Notes under the pieces: generated by a model
What the model saw: only the letters and a program-made list of their open reading frames with translations
Told to the model about the DNA's origin: nothing
Database searches by the model: none
Shown: positions 24,431-32,626 of the stretch, in pieces
Position numbering within the stretch: position 1 is the first letter of the stretch
How the letters are laid out: each line of letters opens with the position of its first letter
Program-made: the position numbers and the translations under genes
Assembly: GCA_021811315.1 (NCBI GenBank)
Contig: JAJZPF010000012.1
Location: 1-64,000 of the forward strand
Length of the DNA: 64,000 bases
Direction: 5' to 3'
Origin: a bacterium
GTDB lineage: Bacteria > Elusimicrobiota > Elusimicrobia > Elusimicrobiales > UBA9959

Positions 24431-24473
24431 AGTTCTCCCCTTTCGATCTATAACTTCAGTAACTCCTGAACAA

Positions 24474-24528
24474 AGTTTAACAAAGGCCCATAAAGGGCGT
24501 TTAAGATACGGGTAAAATGCGGGTAAAG
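24474..24528 (-). promoter_or_regulatory. PhoB-type promoter of the 56-residue peptide gene
   Basis: Four 11-bp units (CTTTACCCGCA, TTTTACCCGTA, TCTTAAACGCC, CTTTATGGGCC; 24528 down to 24485), then 5 nt, then the -10 box TAAACT (24479-24474). It lies just beyond the phoR stop codon. Confidence 0.82.
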
Positions 24529-24539
24529 AAAAAACGGGC

Positions 24540-26312
24540 CTATTTAGGGAGCGTGAACCAGAACGAGGAGCCGCGGCCTTCGGCGCTTTCAACCCCGACG
24601 GCGCCGCCGTGCAGGTCGATGACGTGCTTCACTATGGAAAGGCCCAGGCCGGTCCCGCCCATCTCGCGGGAGCGGGCTTTATCGGCGCGGTAAAAGCGCT
24701 CGAACACCCTGGGCAGGTGCTCCTGGGGAATGCCTATGCCGCTGTCGCTCACCGTTATTTTTACGCTATCCGGCAGTTCGGCGGCGGAGACCTCCACTTT
24801 GGCGTTCTCCGCGGAAAATTTTACGGCGTTATCCAGCAGGTTCACGAAAACCTGCCCCAGTTTCTCCGGGTCGGCCTTGACGGTGAGCCCGGGCGGTATT
24901 TTATTAACGACGGCGGCCTTTTTGGCTTTGAACACGGAAGCCAGCCCGGAGATCAGGGAGTCGGCCAGGTCTTTCAGGCCGACCTCGCTCTTATGCACTT
25001 CCACCGCGTAGGATTCCAGGGAAGAAAGCTTCAGCAGGTCGCTTACTATATTGTCCAGGCGCCTGGACTGGGTGTGAATGACGTTCAAGAACTCCACCGC
25101 GTGCGCCTTGTCGTCAATGGCGCCCTCCAGCAGGGTCTCGACGTAGCCGCGGATAGCGGTAAGCGGGGTCTTCAGTTCGTGCGAGACGTTCGCCACGAAG
25201 TCCCTGCGCTTGCCCTCCAGGCGCCGCACTTCGGTGATGTCGTGCACCACCATAAGGCAGCCCGACACTTCCCCCCCCGTGAACATGGGCGAAGCGTTTA
25301 CGCTGAAGATACCCCGGACGGGGACCGAAAGCTCCATTTCCTCCGCCACCGGCTTCCCGCCCGAGATGGCGCGCGCGCAGATCCCGCTTAAGCCCGCGTT
25401 AGGAATGACTTCCAGCAGCGGCTTGGAGATGGAGCCGGCGGCTTTCACGCTGAACAGCCGCTCCATGGCCGGGTTAAGGGCCTTGATCCTTGCGTCGAGG
25501 CCCGTCACCATTACGCCCTCGGCCATATTGGCGAAGGCCGCCGACAGCTGCTGCGCCTGTATTTCCACCCTCAGCAGGTTCCCTTCGACCGAGGCCGCCA
25601 TGGAGTTCAGAGTTTCTGCCAGCTTTCCCATCTCGCCGTGAAAATCTTTCTGTATCCGGTAGGAAAAATCCCCGGAGGCGAATTTCTTGGAACCGTAAAC
25701 TATTTTATCGAAAGGCTTGGAAAAACCGGCCGAGACCGCCAGGCTCACGAAGAAAGAGAGCAGCAGGGCCAGCGCCAGCGCCGCCGCCAGGGCCTTTCTG
25801 AGCAGGGAGTTCATCGTATCGAGCTGCGCGGCGGGGATGGCCAGCCGCACCACCGCGCTGGGGCGTCCGGAGAAACTAACCGGGTAGGCGGCGTAAAGCA
25901 TGGCTTTACCAAGAGTAGCCGAACGGCGCAGGTCGTAGGAAGCCGCCCCCCCCAGCGCCCCGGCCACTTCGGGCCTCTCCCGGTGGTTCTCCATGGCCTT
26001 TACCCCCGCGGCGTCCAGCTCCGAATCCGCCAGCACCAGGCCGTCCGCGTTTATTATGGTCAGCCTTGAGGCCACTTTCTCGCCAAGGGAATGCGCCAGC
26101 TGGTTAATACCCGCGGAAGCCAGGTCCGCGGAGCTCAGCTGGGCGGAAACCAGCGCGGCCTCGTCCGAAAGCTTGAGCTTTAAAGTGGAAAGTTCGGCGC
26201 GATCTATGCGCTGGTACACCAGGAAGAAAGCGGCCCCGAGCACGGCCGCCGACAGGGCCAGGTAGGAAAGAAAAAGCCTGAACCTGAAAGTTTTAAATAT
26301 CGCCGGCATCAT
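24540..26312 (-). CDS. phoR: Phosphate-regulon sensor kinase PhoR
   Basis: This is a membrane histidine kinase of 590 residues. In order: transmembrane segment (about 10-30), periplasmic domain, second segment (about 175-195), HAMP-like linker, PAS domain (about 250-360), HisKA with phospho-acceptor in DFVANVSHELKTPLTAIRGYV, and HATPase with FVNLLDNAVKFS, DSGIGIP and GGTGLGLSIVKHVI. The large periplasmic domain differs from the short loop of E. coli PhoR and resembles the Bacillus type. It overlaps phoB by 4 nt. Confidence 0.92.
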   Translation of the reverse strand: MMPAIFKTFRFRLFLSYLALSAAVLGAAFFLVYQRIDRAELSTLKLKLSDEAALVSAQLSSADLASAGINQLAHSLGEKVASRLTIINADGLVLADSELDAAGVKAMENHRERPEVAGALGGAASYDLRRSATLGKAMLYAAYPVSFSGRPSAVVRLAIPAAQLDTMNSLLRKALAAALALALLLSFFVSLAVSAGFSKPFDKIVYGSKKFASGDFSYRIQKDFHGEMGKLAETLNSMAASVEGNLLRVEIQAQQLSAAFANMAEGVMVTGLDARIKALNPAMERLFSVKAAGSISKPLLEVIPNAGLSGICARAISGGKPVAEEMELSVPVRGIFSVNASPMFTGGEVSGCLMVVHDITEVRRLEGKRRDFVANVSHELKTPLTAIRGYVETLLEGAIDDKAHAVEFLNVIHTQSRRLDNIVSDLLKLSSLESYAVEVHKSEVGLKDLADSLISGLASVFKAKKAAVVNKIPPGLTVKADPEKLGQVFVNLLDNAVKFSAENAKVEVSAAELPDSVKITVSDSGIGIPQEHLPRVFERFYRADKARSREMGGTGLGLSIVKHVIDLHGGAVGVESAEGRGSSFWFTLPK

Positions 26313-26998
26313 TTATTCTCGAAGCGGTAGCCGTAATTCTTGACCGTTATGATGCGCTTGCCCTCTGACTTGAGCTTTTTTCGCAGCGTTCCCACGTGCA
26401 CGTCCACGGTGCGGGTTTCCACCTCGAGCGAGGCGTCCAGGCCCCAGGCCTTCTCCAGCAGGGCCTCGCGCGACAGCATTTTACCGCCTGAAACCATCAG
26501 GGCCTTCAGCAGCTCGAATTCGCGCGCGGTTATCTCGAGCGGTTTCCCTTTCACGAGCGCCAGCACGCGGGAGCAATCCAGTTCAAGGTCTCCGGCGCGG
26601 TAGATTTCCAGGGTCTCGGCGGCGGCCGTCGAGCGGCGCAGCACGGCTTTCACGCGGGCCAGGAGTTCCTTCACGCTGAAAGGCTTCGTCACGTAATCGT
26701 CGGCGCCTAGGCCGAGGCCCAGGACCTTGTCGGCTTCCTCGCCTTTGGCGGTAAGCATGATTATGGGTATAGAAGCGGTCTTTGCGTCCGCCTTGAGGCG
26801 GCGGCAGACTTCCAGGCCGTCGAGGCCGGGCAGCATCAGGTCCAGGATCACCAGGCGGGGCCTTTCTTTGGCGGCCAGCAGCGGCGCGGCCGACCCCTCG
26901 TGCGCGAGCACCGTGCGGTAGCCCTCTTTTTTTAGGTTATAGTCCAGCAGCCTGGCTATGTCCTTCTCATCCTCTACTATAAGTATCTTCTCGTCCAT
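26309..26998 (-). CDS. phoB: Phosphate-regulon response regulator PhoB
   Basis: This OmpR-family regulator has a receiver domain (KILIVEDEKDIARLL, phospho-acceptor Asp in LVILDLMLPGLDG) and a winged-helix domain (LEITAREFELLKALMVSGGKMLSREALLEKAWG, ending TVKNYGYRFENK). The start at 26998 gives a normal receiver N-terminus; an upstream in-frame Met at 27022 lies within the promoter. The extended -10 box TGCTATCAT (27015-27007) gives a leader of only about 2 nt. It probably binds the 11-bp repeat arrays described here. Confidence 0.93.
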   Translation of the reverse strand: MDEKILIVEDEKDIARLLDYNLKKEGYRTVLAHEGSAAPLLAAKERPRLVILDLMLPGLDGLEVCRRLKADAKTASIPIIMLTAKGEEADKVLGLGLGADDYVTKPFSVKELLARVKAVLRRSTAAAETLEIYRAGDLELDCSRVLALVKGKPLEITAREFELLKALMVSGGKMLSREALLEKAWGLDASLEVETRTVDVHVGTLRKKLKSEGKRIITVKNYGYRFENK

Positions 26999-27006
26999 AC
27001 ATGGAT

Positions 27007-27015
27007 ATGATAGCA
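27007..27015 (-). promoter_or_regulatory. Extended -10 box of phoB
   Basis: TGCTATCAT on the minus strand stands 8 nt before the phoB ATG. The same word precedes the CYTH gene (30042-30050) and the sixA gene (34080-34088). Confidence 0.45.
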
Positions 27016-27025
27016 AAACCAAAAT

Positions 27026-29086
27026 TCACAGAAGCCGTTTCTCCAGCAGAGTTCCTTTGTAAGAACTCCGGGCCAGGGAGGCAAAACGGAATTGCGAGCG
27101 CAGGGGCTTCCCGCCGGCCGCCTGTTTGACCCTGTCGTAAGTACCATCCGCCTGCAGCTGCCTCGCTTTCACATTATCAGCCAGGCCGCCTTCCAGTATT
27201 TCCTCTTTGACATACCGCTTCAGGAGCGGGTCGGACACCGGGAAAGCTATCTCGTAGCGGCTGTAGAAGTTGCGCGGCATCCAGTCGGCGCTGGAAAGAA
27301 AAAGCTTTCCCGCGCCGCCGGCGCGGAAATAAAAGATCCGCGAATGCTCCAGGAAGCGGTCGACTATGCTGAGAACTTTAATGTTCTCGCTCAGGCCCTT
27401 TATACCCGGCTTAAGGCAGCAGATCCCGCGCACCAGCAGGCGCACCTTAACGCCCGCCGAGGAAGCGGCATAGAGAGCTTTTATAACATCCGGATCAACG
27501 AGTGAATTCATCTTGGCCATTATCAGCCCGCCGCCGGACTGACGGTGAAAAGATATTTCCTCGCGTATCAAGCGCATTACGCTGCTGCTAAGGTTTACGG
27601 GCGCGACCAGCAGCTTCTTGAACCGCGGAAGCGGCCGGCCGGCGGCAAGGGAATTGAAATAGCCGTAGACCTCCGCGCCTATCTCCCGATCGCAGGTCAG
27701 GATGCCGATGTCCGTGTATTGCCGCGCCGTGCCGTAATGGTAATTCCCGGTGCCCAGGTGGGTGTAGGCGATGTTCTCCAGCCCCTCTTTGCGTATGACC
27801 TGTGTCACCTTGCTGTGCACTTTCGTTCCTTTGAACGGCGGGATCACGCGGGCGCCGGCGGCGCGCAGTTCTTTCATCCAGCGCAAATTATTCTCTTCGT
27901 CGAAGCGGGCCTTTACCTCTACGTAAACGACGACCTTCTTGCCCTTGGAAGCCGCTTCTTTAAGAGCTTCCATTACCGGGGAACGCGGCCCGGCGCGGTA
28001 GGCTACGTGGTAGATCTCGGTGACGGCGGGGTCCGCGGCCGCCTCTTTCAGGAAATTGACCACGATATCGAAAGAATCGTAAGGGTGGTGGAGCATGATG
28101 TCATGCTTCTTTATCGTCCGCATTATGCGCCCGGCGTTCCTGAAGGGACCCGGCACGGCCGGAAGAATGGCGGGATATTTGAGCCGCTCGAAGCCGGGAA
28201 GGGAGCAAACGGCGAACATGGATTTCAGGTCCAGCGGCATGTCGAAGCGGTAAAGAGAAGCCGAGTCCAGCCGCAGCGCCGAGGCCAGGAACATCGCCCC
28301 CTCTGAATAGTACGGCGCGTCCACTTCAAGGCGGACCACCCTGGAGCGCTGCTTGTTAAGGGATTGGTGCTCGATGTAATCCTCCACCGGGTCTTCGTCG
28401 TCCGGGCTATACCTCAGGTCATGCTCCCTGATTATCTTGAACGGGAAAACCTCGATGACCTCCCTGTCCTTGAAAAGCTCGTGCACTTTAGAGCACAGCC
28501 AGCGCTCCGCCAGGGCGAAGACGGCCGTCCCATCCGGCGACGCCAGCCTCAGAAGCCGGAGCTCGCGCTCGTTTATGGTGATAACGGCGTATTCCCCCGG
28601 GAAGCGGACGAAGACGTGAATCCGGTCCCCCTTCAGTTCGGGGAGCGGGTCGGAGGATTTCTTCACCGCCGGGTTCAGGTTTTTCAGTTTTCTCCAGATC
28701 TCGGCGTCGAAGGGCGCCTGGGCGCCGTCGAACCGGGAATGCACCGTTATGCCGGCCCTGCGCAGCTCGTTAAAGATATCCTCCAGCACGGAGGCCTGCC
28801 GGCTCTTCTGGCGCAGGACCTCCTCGCGTATCTGGACTATGGCCTGGGCGGCGCTCAGCCCGTCCGGCGAGCGCCGCGACGGGTCTTTCCGGGCCAGGCG
28901 CGCGGCCTCGGCCACGCGCACCATGAAGAACTCGTTGAGGTTGGAACTCACGATCGCGGCAAACCGCAGGCGCTCCAGCAGGGGGACGCTCCGGTCCGCG
29001 GCCTCGCCCAGGACGCGGTCGTTGAAACTGAGCCAGCTCATGTTCCTGTTGAAGAACTGGCGGCGGGAAAGGTGGTTGATCATCAT
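27026..29086 (-). CDS. ppk1: Polyphosphate kinase 1
   Basis: PPK1 makes long-chain polyphosphate from ATP. The 686 residues match the family length and show an N domain (NRNMSWLSFNDRVLGEA), a head domain and two PLD-like catalytic domains with VKVEARFDEENN-type motif (KARFDEENNLRWMKEL), GTKVHSKVTQVIRKEG and THLGTGNYHYGTARQYTDIG. GGAGG precedes the ATG. The gene lies just upstream of phoB and has a PhoB-type promoter. The leader holds a GC hairpin at about 29101-29122. Confidence 0.96.
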   Translation of the reverse strand: MMINHLSRRQFFNRNMSWLSFNDRVLGEAADRSVPLLERLRFAAIVSSNLNEFFMVRVAEAARLARKDPSRRSPDGLSAAQAIVQIREEVLRQKSRQASVLEDIFNELRRAGITVHSRFDGAQAPFDAEIWRKLKNLNPAVKKSSDPLPELKGDRIHVFVRFPGEYAVITINERELRLLRLASPDGTAVFALAERWLCSKVHELFKDREVIEVFPFKIIREHDLRYSPDDEDPVEDYIEHQSLNKQRSRVVRLEVDAPYYSEGAMFLASALRLDSASLYRFDMPLDLKSMFAVCSLPGFERLKYPAILPAVPGPFRNAGRIMRTIKKHDIMLHHPYDSFDIVVNFLKEAAADPAVTEIYHVAYRAGPRSPVMEALKEAASKGKKVVVYVEVKARFDEENNLRWMKELRAAGARVIPPFKGTKVHSKVTQVIRKEGLENIAYTHLGTGNYHYGTARQYTDIGILTCDREIGAEVYGYFNSLAAGRPLPRFKKLLVAPVNLSSSVMRLIREEISFHRQSGGGLIMAKMNSLVDPDVIKALYAASSAGVKVRLLVRGICCLKPGIKGLSENIKVLSIVDRFLEHSRIFYFRAGGAGKLFLSSADWMPRNFYSRYEIAFPVSDPLLKRYVKEEILEGGLADNVKARQLQADGTYDRVKQAAGGKPLRSQFRFASLARSSYKGTLLEKRLL

Positions 29087-29130
29087 ATCGCCTCCGGCGC
29101 GGGCCGCGAAGCGGCGGCCCCTCCGGCTAT

Positions 29131-29185
29131 ATTATAAACAAGGCGTGTGCAGGGAGGGTAAAATGCGGGTAAAGCCGGGGTAAAA
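29131..29185 (-). promoter_or_regulatory. PhoB-type promoter of ppk1
   Basis: Four 11-bp units (TTTTACCCCGG, CTTTACCCGCA, TTTTACCCTCC, CTGCACACGCC; 29185 down to 29142), then 5 nt, then a perfect -10 box TATAAT (29136-29131). The first unit abuts the stop codon of the CYTH gene. Confidence 0.88.
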
Positions 29186-29998
29186 TCAGAAAGCGCGGAC
29201 GTTCTCTGTCGGCGTGGACGGGCTCTTGATGAAACAGCTGAGCACCCGGTGATATTTATCCATTGGCTCGGCGTGCATAGGGAACTTCTTTGCAAGTTTC
29301 CCGTCGAATTCCAGAAGGTTGTCTATGTGTTCCAGCTTCGCCCCGAGCTCGTTGTCGTCGCTCTTTATCTCGTTCTCGTACTCCCAGAAATTGGAGACGG
29401 AGTGGAAAGAGCCGGCGTTTATGTGGAAAGCGCTGATATGGTCCAGGGAAGGTTCCAGCGCCGCCTTACCCATCTGCACCAGGTATTTTTCTTTCCGGTA
29501 CAGGCAGATCACCGGGGCTACGCAGACCTTCTTAATTATGGAAGAGGAGAAATGTTCCGAAAGGGCCGTCTTCATATCTTTCGGCAGGGACCTTTCCATG
29601 ATATCGCGGAACTTGGCGTCAGTGAAATGAATAATGTCGTGGAGACTTTCTTCTTTCACGAGGTTCTTCACCCTGCCCGAAGAGAACTCCGAGCGGAAAA
29701 GAAGCCCTTTATGGGAAAAACCATGCCCCTTGTACTGGACGTACACGTTGCTGCCGTCGCCCTTGTATCTTATACGCATGCTCGCGCCGGAATGGAAAAT
29801 ATCGAAATTGGGCGTGTCGATGAACTGGTCCATGAACACGGCGCTCTTGATATGCCTTACCCCCTTTTTTTTTGCGAAGTAGGCCTTTATGGCCTTTGCG
29901 GTCTCCGGGGAGATCTTTTTTTTTGCCTCTATCTCTATCTTGGAGGCGTTATGCACCCTCAGCTTGTGACAGACATAGGAGATGAGGAATTCATTCAT
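29186..29998 (-). CDS. CYTH/VTC-like tunnel-fold protein
   Basis: From the ATG at 29998 the product has 270 residues. Near the N-terminus is EIEAK (E22, E24, K26), the ExExK signature of CYTH/triphosphate-tunnel enzymes, followed by basic strands such as ASMRIRYKGDGSNVYVQYKGH and later LYRKEKYLVQ and YENEIKSDD. These proteins hydrolyse or bind triphosphate and polyphosphate, and eukaryotic VTC polymerases share the fold. Location directly before ppk1 supports a polyphosphate role. The match is divergent and the exact subfamily is not clear. No good ribosome-binding site is visible. Confidence 0.65.
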   Translation of the reverse strand: MNEFLISYVCHKLRVHNASKIEIEAKKKISPETAKAIKAYFAKKKGVRHIKSAVFMDQFIDTPNFDIFHSGASMRIRYKGDGSNVYVQYKGHGFSHKGLLFRSEFSSGRVKNLVKEESLHDIIHFTDAKFRDIMERSLPKDMKTALSEHFSSSIIKKVCVAPVICLYRKEKYLVQMGKAALEPSLDHISAFHINAGSFHSVSNFWEYENEIKSDDNELGAKLEHIDNLLEFDGKLAKKFPMHAEPMDKYHRVLSCFIKSPSTPTENVRAF

Positions 29999-30041
29999 AA
30001 TTTTTATCGCCGCAATGCGCAGTCCCGTACCATACGAAAAT

Positions 30042-30050
30042 ATGATAGCA
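30042..30050 (-). promoter_or_regulatory. Extended -10 box before the CYTH-like gene
   Basis: TGCTATCAT on the minus strand lies about 43 nt before the chosen start. It is the same word as in the phoB and sixA promoters. Confidence 0.4.
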
Positions 30051-30117
30051 GATGGCAGTCCTGAAGGCAAAAAAAGCCTGGCGAGCCGGGCGGCGCGGTC
30101 CGACGCTCCGGAGGAGT

Positions 30118-31272
30118 TCAGATACCGCAGACTGCGGCGGGCTGACCGCCAAGGACCTTAGCGACCCCGGGATCCCTGCCCAGTATGTTCTCGACGCGGT
30201 ATTTTGCGGAAGGATGGTCGGCGGAGGTTATCGCCACCAGCAGCGAGCCGGCTTCTCCCTCAGTACCGCAGATCAGCTCGTAAGATTTGCCCAGATAGTC
30301 CAGCCCGCCGGAACGCGGCATAAAGGCCGGCAGCGCGGAAACGGCCCAGTAGTCCGCCAGCACCTCGTCCCAGTTCTTGAAGCTCTGGCCGTAAGCCGAT
30401 TTCAGGCAGCCGGCATAGCCCGCGTAGAGCGAAGGGAAACGGCCGGAATCGATGGAATGCGCGGTCTCGTGAAGAAGGACGAAGTCGAGCCGAGCCGGCG
30501 CGCCGTCGCCGCGCATCTCGGCCAGGAGGATGCCCGGGTATACTATTATGACGCTCTGGTTGGGCCTGAGCTCCGGATTCCCCGCCCCGCCCAGATCCTC
30601 ATAAGACGCGTTCCAGGCCTGGTCGGCCACGAGCTGCGGGATCACCGGCCAGAGCTCTTCGCTGGACGTAATATATTTCCTGATATATTGCGAGGGAAGT
30701 ATAAGCGAGGTCAGCTCTACCCTGTTCACCAGTTCCGCTTTTACGGGGATCTCCAGGCCCGAAGACTTTATACGGGCTATCAGGGCCGCTTTTATCCGCC
30801 CGTAATCCGGCATGGGCATCTTGTTCAGGACCGCGGCCTCTATCACCTCGGCGAACTCGGCCAGCGCCCCTTTCGACTTTTCTATCTGGTACGGGAAAGT
30901 ATAGGAAACACTGTTGAGCGCGGAGTTAATAAAATCCCCGCTTTGCAGGTCCGGCAGGCCGTATTTCTTAACCACGGCCTGGAATCCGGGGCGGATTTCC
31001 GGCTCGAGCGCTTTCAGGTTGGCGCTGCGGCGCTTGTCCCTGGCCTCGCTCAGCGCGGCGGGATCCGCTCCGCAGATGTCCGCGTAGGCTATCCCTGACG
31101 CCGTTTCAGCGGCGGGAGCCGGCGCGGGGGTCGCCGGGGAGGCGCTTTTCCGGCTCAGCAGCAGTTCGTCGGCGGACAGCGCGGCCTTGTCCAGCGAAGA
31201 GGCGCAGGCGTACGAAGCAGCCAACGCCGCCGCGGCGGTTATCGTAATGAAGGTCAGCGGCCTGGGTGCCAT
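30118..31272 (-). CDS. Secreted HExxH putative metallopeptidase
   Basis: The product has 384 residues from the ATG at 31272 (MAPRPLTFITITAAAALAASYACAS). The N-terminus is a signal peptide, possibly lipoprotein-like with a cysteine near its end. About two thirds along, VLLHETAHSIDSGRFPSLYAGY contains HETAH, the zinc-binding pattern of metallopeptidases. I recognise no family beyond that. The -10 box TATACT (31284-31279) ends 6 nt before this ATG, and TTGCGC lies 17 nt further up, so the mRNA is predicted to be leaderless. An upstream Met at 31290 falls in the promoter and is rejected. Confidence 0.68.
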   Translation of the reverse strand: MAPRPLTFITITAAAALAASYACASSLDKAALSADELLLSRKSASPATPAPAPAAETASGIAYADICGADPAALSEARDKRRSANLKALEPEIRPGFQAVVKKYGLPDLQSGDFINSALNSVSYTFPYQIEKSKGALAEFAEVIEAAVLNKMPMPDYGRIKAALIARIKSSGLEIPVKAELVNRVELTSLILPSQYIRKYITSSEELWPVIPQLVADQAWNASYEDLGGAGNPELRPNQSVIIVYPGILLAEMRGDGAPARLDFVLLHETAHSIDSGRFPSLYAGYAGCLKSAYGQSFKNWDEVLADYWAVSALPAFMPRSGGLDYLGKSYELICGTEGEAGSLLVAITSADHPSAKYRVENILGRDPGVAKVLGGQPAAVCGI

Positions 31273-31278
31273 ACCTAC

Positions 31279-31307
31279 AGTATAATGCACGCCCGGCCCG
31301 CGCGCAA
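31279..31307 (-). promoter_or_regulatory. Leaderless promoter of the HExxH gene
   Basis: TTGCGC, a 17-nt spacer and TATACT on the minus strand place the transcription start on the A of the ATG at 31272. Confidence 0.55.
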
Positions 31308-31317
31308 GAGGGTATGA

Positions 31318-31372
31318 ATTTACCCGGTTTTTACATATATTTCACAACTCACTTACCACTGTACTGTAGAAT
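31318..31372 (+). promoter_or_regulatory. PhoB-type promoter of the 57-residue peptide and PPK2
   Basis: On the plus strand four 11-bp units (ATTTACCCGGT, TTTTACATATA, TTTCACAACTC, ACTTACCACTG; 31318-31361), then 5 nt, then the -10 box TAGAAT (31367-31372). It is the only member of the set on the plus strand and stands about 40 nt before the small gene. Confidence 0.82.
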
Positions 31373-31411
31373 ATTATTGTTCCGCCACATTCCGGTAATG
31401 GAGAGCATACA

Positions 31412-31585
31412 ATGCCAGCCAATAACACCATCAAAAAATCAGCCGCCATACTCGCGTTCTTCATAGGCGCCGCCGCGTGGGTCGCGCACGAGGCTAAACA
31501 GGAAACCCGCCCCGCCGCCCCGAATACGCCCAGCCAGTCAGAGACCCCCAACTCCGACGTAGTCCTTCGCCCCCTTACCGACTGA
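31412..31585 (+). CDS. 57-residue membrane-anchored peptide with PhoB-type promoter
   Basis: ATG at 31412 is preceded by GGAG at 8-nt spacing. The product begins MPANNTIKKSAAILAFFIGA, has a single hydrophobic stretch (about residues 10-25), and ends in a Pro/Ser/Asn-rich tail (residues 30-57). Two lysines before the hydrophobic part suggest an N-in single-pass protein or an uncleaved signal. It lies between a PhoB-type promoter and the PPK2 gene. I know no homologue. Confidence 0.62.
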   Translation: MPANNTIKKSAAILAFFIGAAAWVAHEAKQETRPAAPNTPSQSETPNSDVVLRPLTD

Positions 31586-31644
31586 CTCGCCTCAGCCCCC
31601 AGGAGGTCCCGCCCAAAAGGTCAAAAGTAAAGACCCCGCCCCCC

Positions 31645-31675
31645 GCGGGGCGGCGGTCTGGCGGTTTGGACGGGT
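31645..31675 (+). repeat. GC-rich dyad between the small gene and ppk2
   Basis: CCCCGCCCCCCGCGGGGCGG forms a GC hairpin within an imperfect outer GACC/GGTC pairing, and TTTTATTG follows about 20 nt later. It may be a weak terminator or attenuator tuning expression of the following PPK2 gene. Confidence 0.35.
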
Positions 31676-31741
31676 TTTATTGTAGATTGTTGGAACAAGT
31701 TAAAAAACCTAAACCCTGTTGCAAGCGGTCAGGAGCGCGCT

Positions 31742-32620
31742 ATGAAACACGATCCCAAAATACTTTTAAAACCCGGCAGGAAACTGCAGCTAAAGGACTT
31801 CGACTCCGGGTACACCGGCACGTTCAAGGACAAGGCGGGCGCTAAGGAAAAACTCGCAAAAGACATTGAAAGGATGACCGGGCTCCAGGCCAGATTATAC
31901 GCGGAGAACCGGCACGCCGTCCTGCTCATCTTCCAGGCCATGGACGCGGCGGGCAAGGACAGCACCATCAAACACGTGATGTCGGGGATCAACCCGCAAG
32001 GCTGCCAGGTGGTCAGTTTCAAGCAGCCGTCGACACTCGAACTCAATCATGATTTTTTATGGCGCACGGTCCAGCACCTTCCCCAGCGCGGGATGATAGG
32101 CATCTTCAACCGCTCCTACTACGAGGAGGTCCTGGTAACGCGCGTGCACCCGGAGCTGGTCCTGAAACAGAACCTGCCCGGGATGCACAATGTCGAAGAC
32201 ATTCCCAAGTCGCTGTGGGAAACCCGGTTCTCGCATATCAACCATTTTGAAAAGATGCTGGCCGAAAGCGGCACGCGGATCGTAAAGTTCTTCCTGCACG
32301 TGAGCAAGCACGAACAGAAAAAGCGCTTCCTCGAGCGCATAGAGAACCCCGAGAAGAACTGGAAGATAGCCATGGCCGACGTGGAAGAGCGGGCCTGCTG
32401 GAGCGCTTACCAGAATGCCTACGAGAACGCGCTCACGAAGACCTCCACGGACCTGGCGCCCTGGTATATCATCCCCGCGGACAACAAGTGGTTCATGCGC
32501 GCCGCGGTCGGCGACATCCTTGTGAAGACGCTTAAGGAGCTTAAGTCGGAGTATCCGTCGGTAGCCGGCGCGAAAGCCGCCGACCTGGCCAGGATAAAGC
32601 GGATCTTGATGAAGGAATAG
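31742..32620 (+). CDS. ppk2: Polyphosphate kinase 2 family phosphotransferase
   Basis: PPK2 enzymes use polyphosphate to phosphorylate AMP, ADP or other nucleotides. The 292-residue, single-domain protein carries Walker A AMDAAGKDST (residues 66-75), the lid/Walker B region GIFNRSYYEEVLVTRVHPE and KFFLHVSKHEQKKRFLERI. This size is typical of class I or III PPK2. The nucleotide preference cannot be told from sequence alone. AGGAG lies 7 nt before the ATG. Confidence 0.93.
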   Translation: MKHDPKILLKPGRKLQLKDFDSGYTGTFKDKAGAKEKLAKDIERMTGLQARLYAENRHAVLLIFQAMDAAGKDSTIKHVMSGINPQGCQVVSFKQPSTLELNHDFLWRTVQHLPQRGMIGIFNRSYYEEVLVTRVHPELVLKQNLPGMHNVEDIPKSLWETRFSHINHFEKMLAESGTRIVKFFLHVSKHEQKKRFLERIENPEKNWKIAMADVEERACWSAYQNAYENALTKTSTDLAPWYIIPADNKWFMRAAVGDILVKTLKELKSEYPSVAGAKAADLARIKRILMKE

Positions 32621-32626
32621 AGGGGC

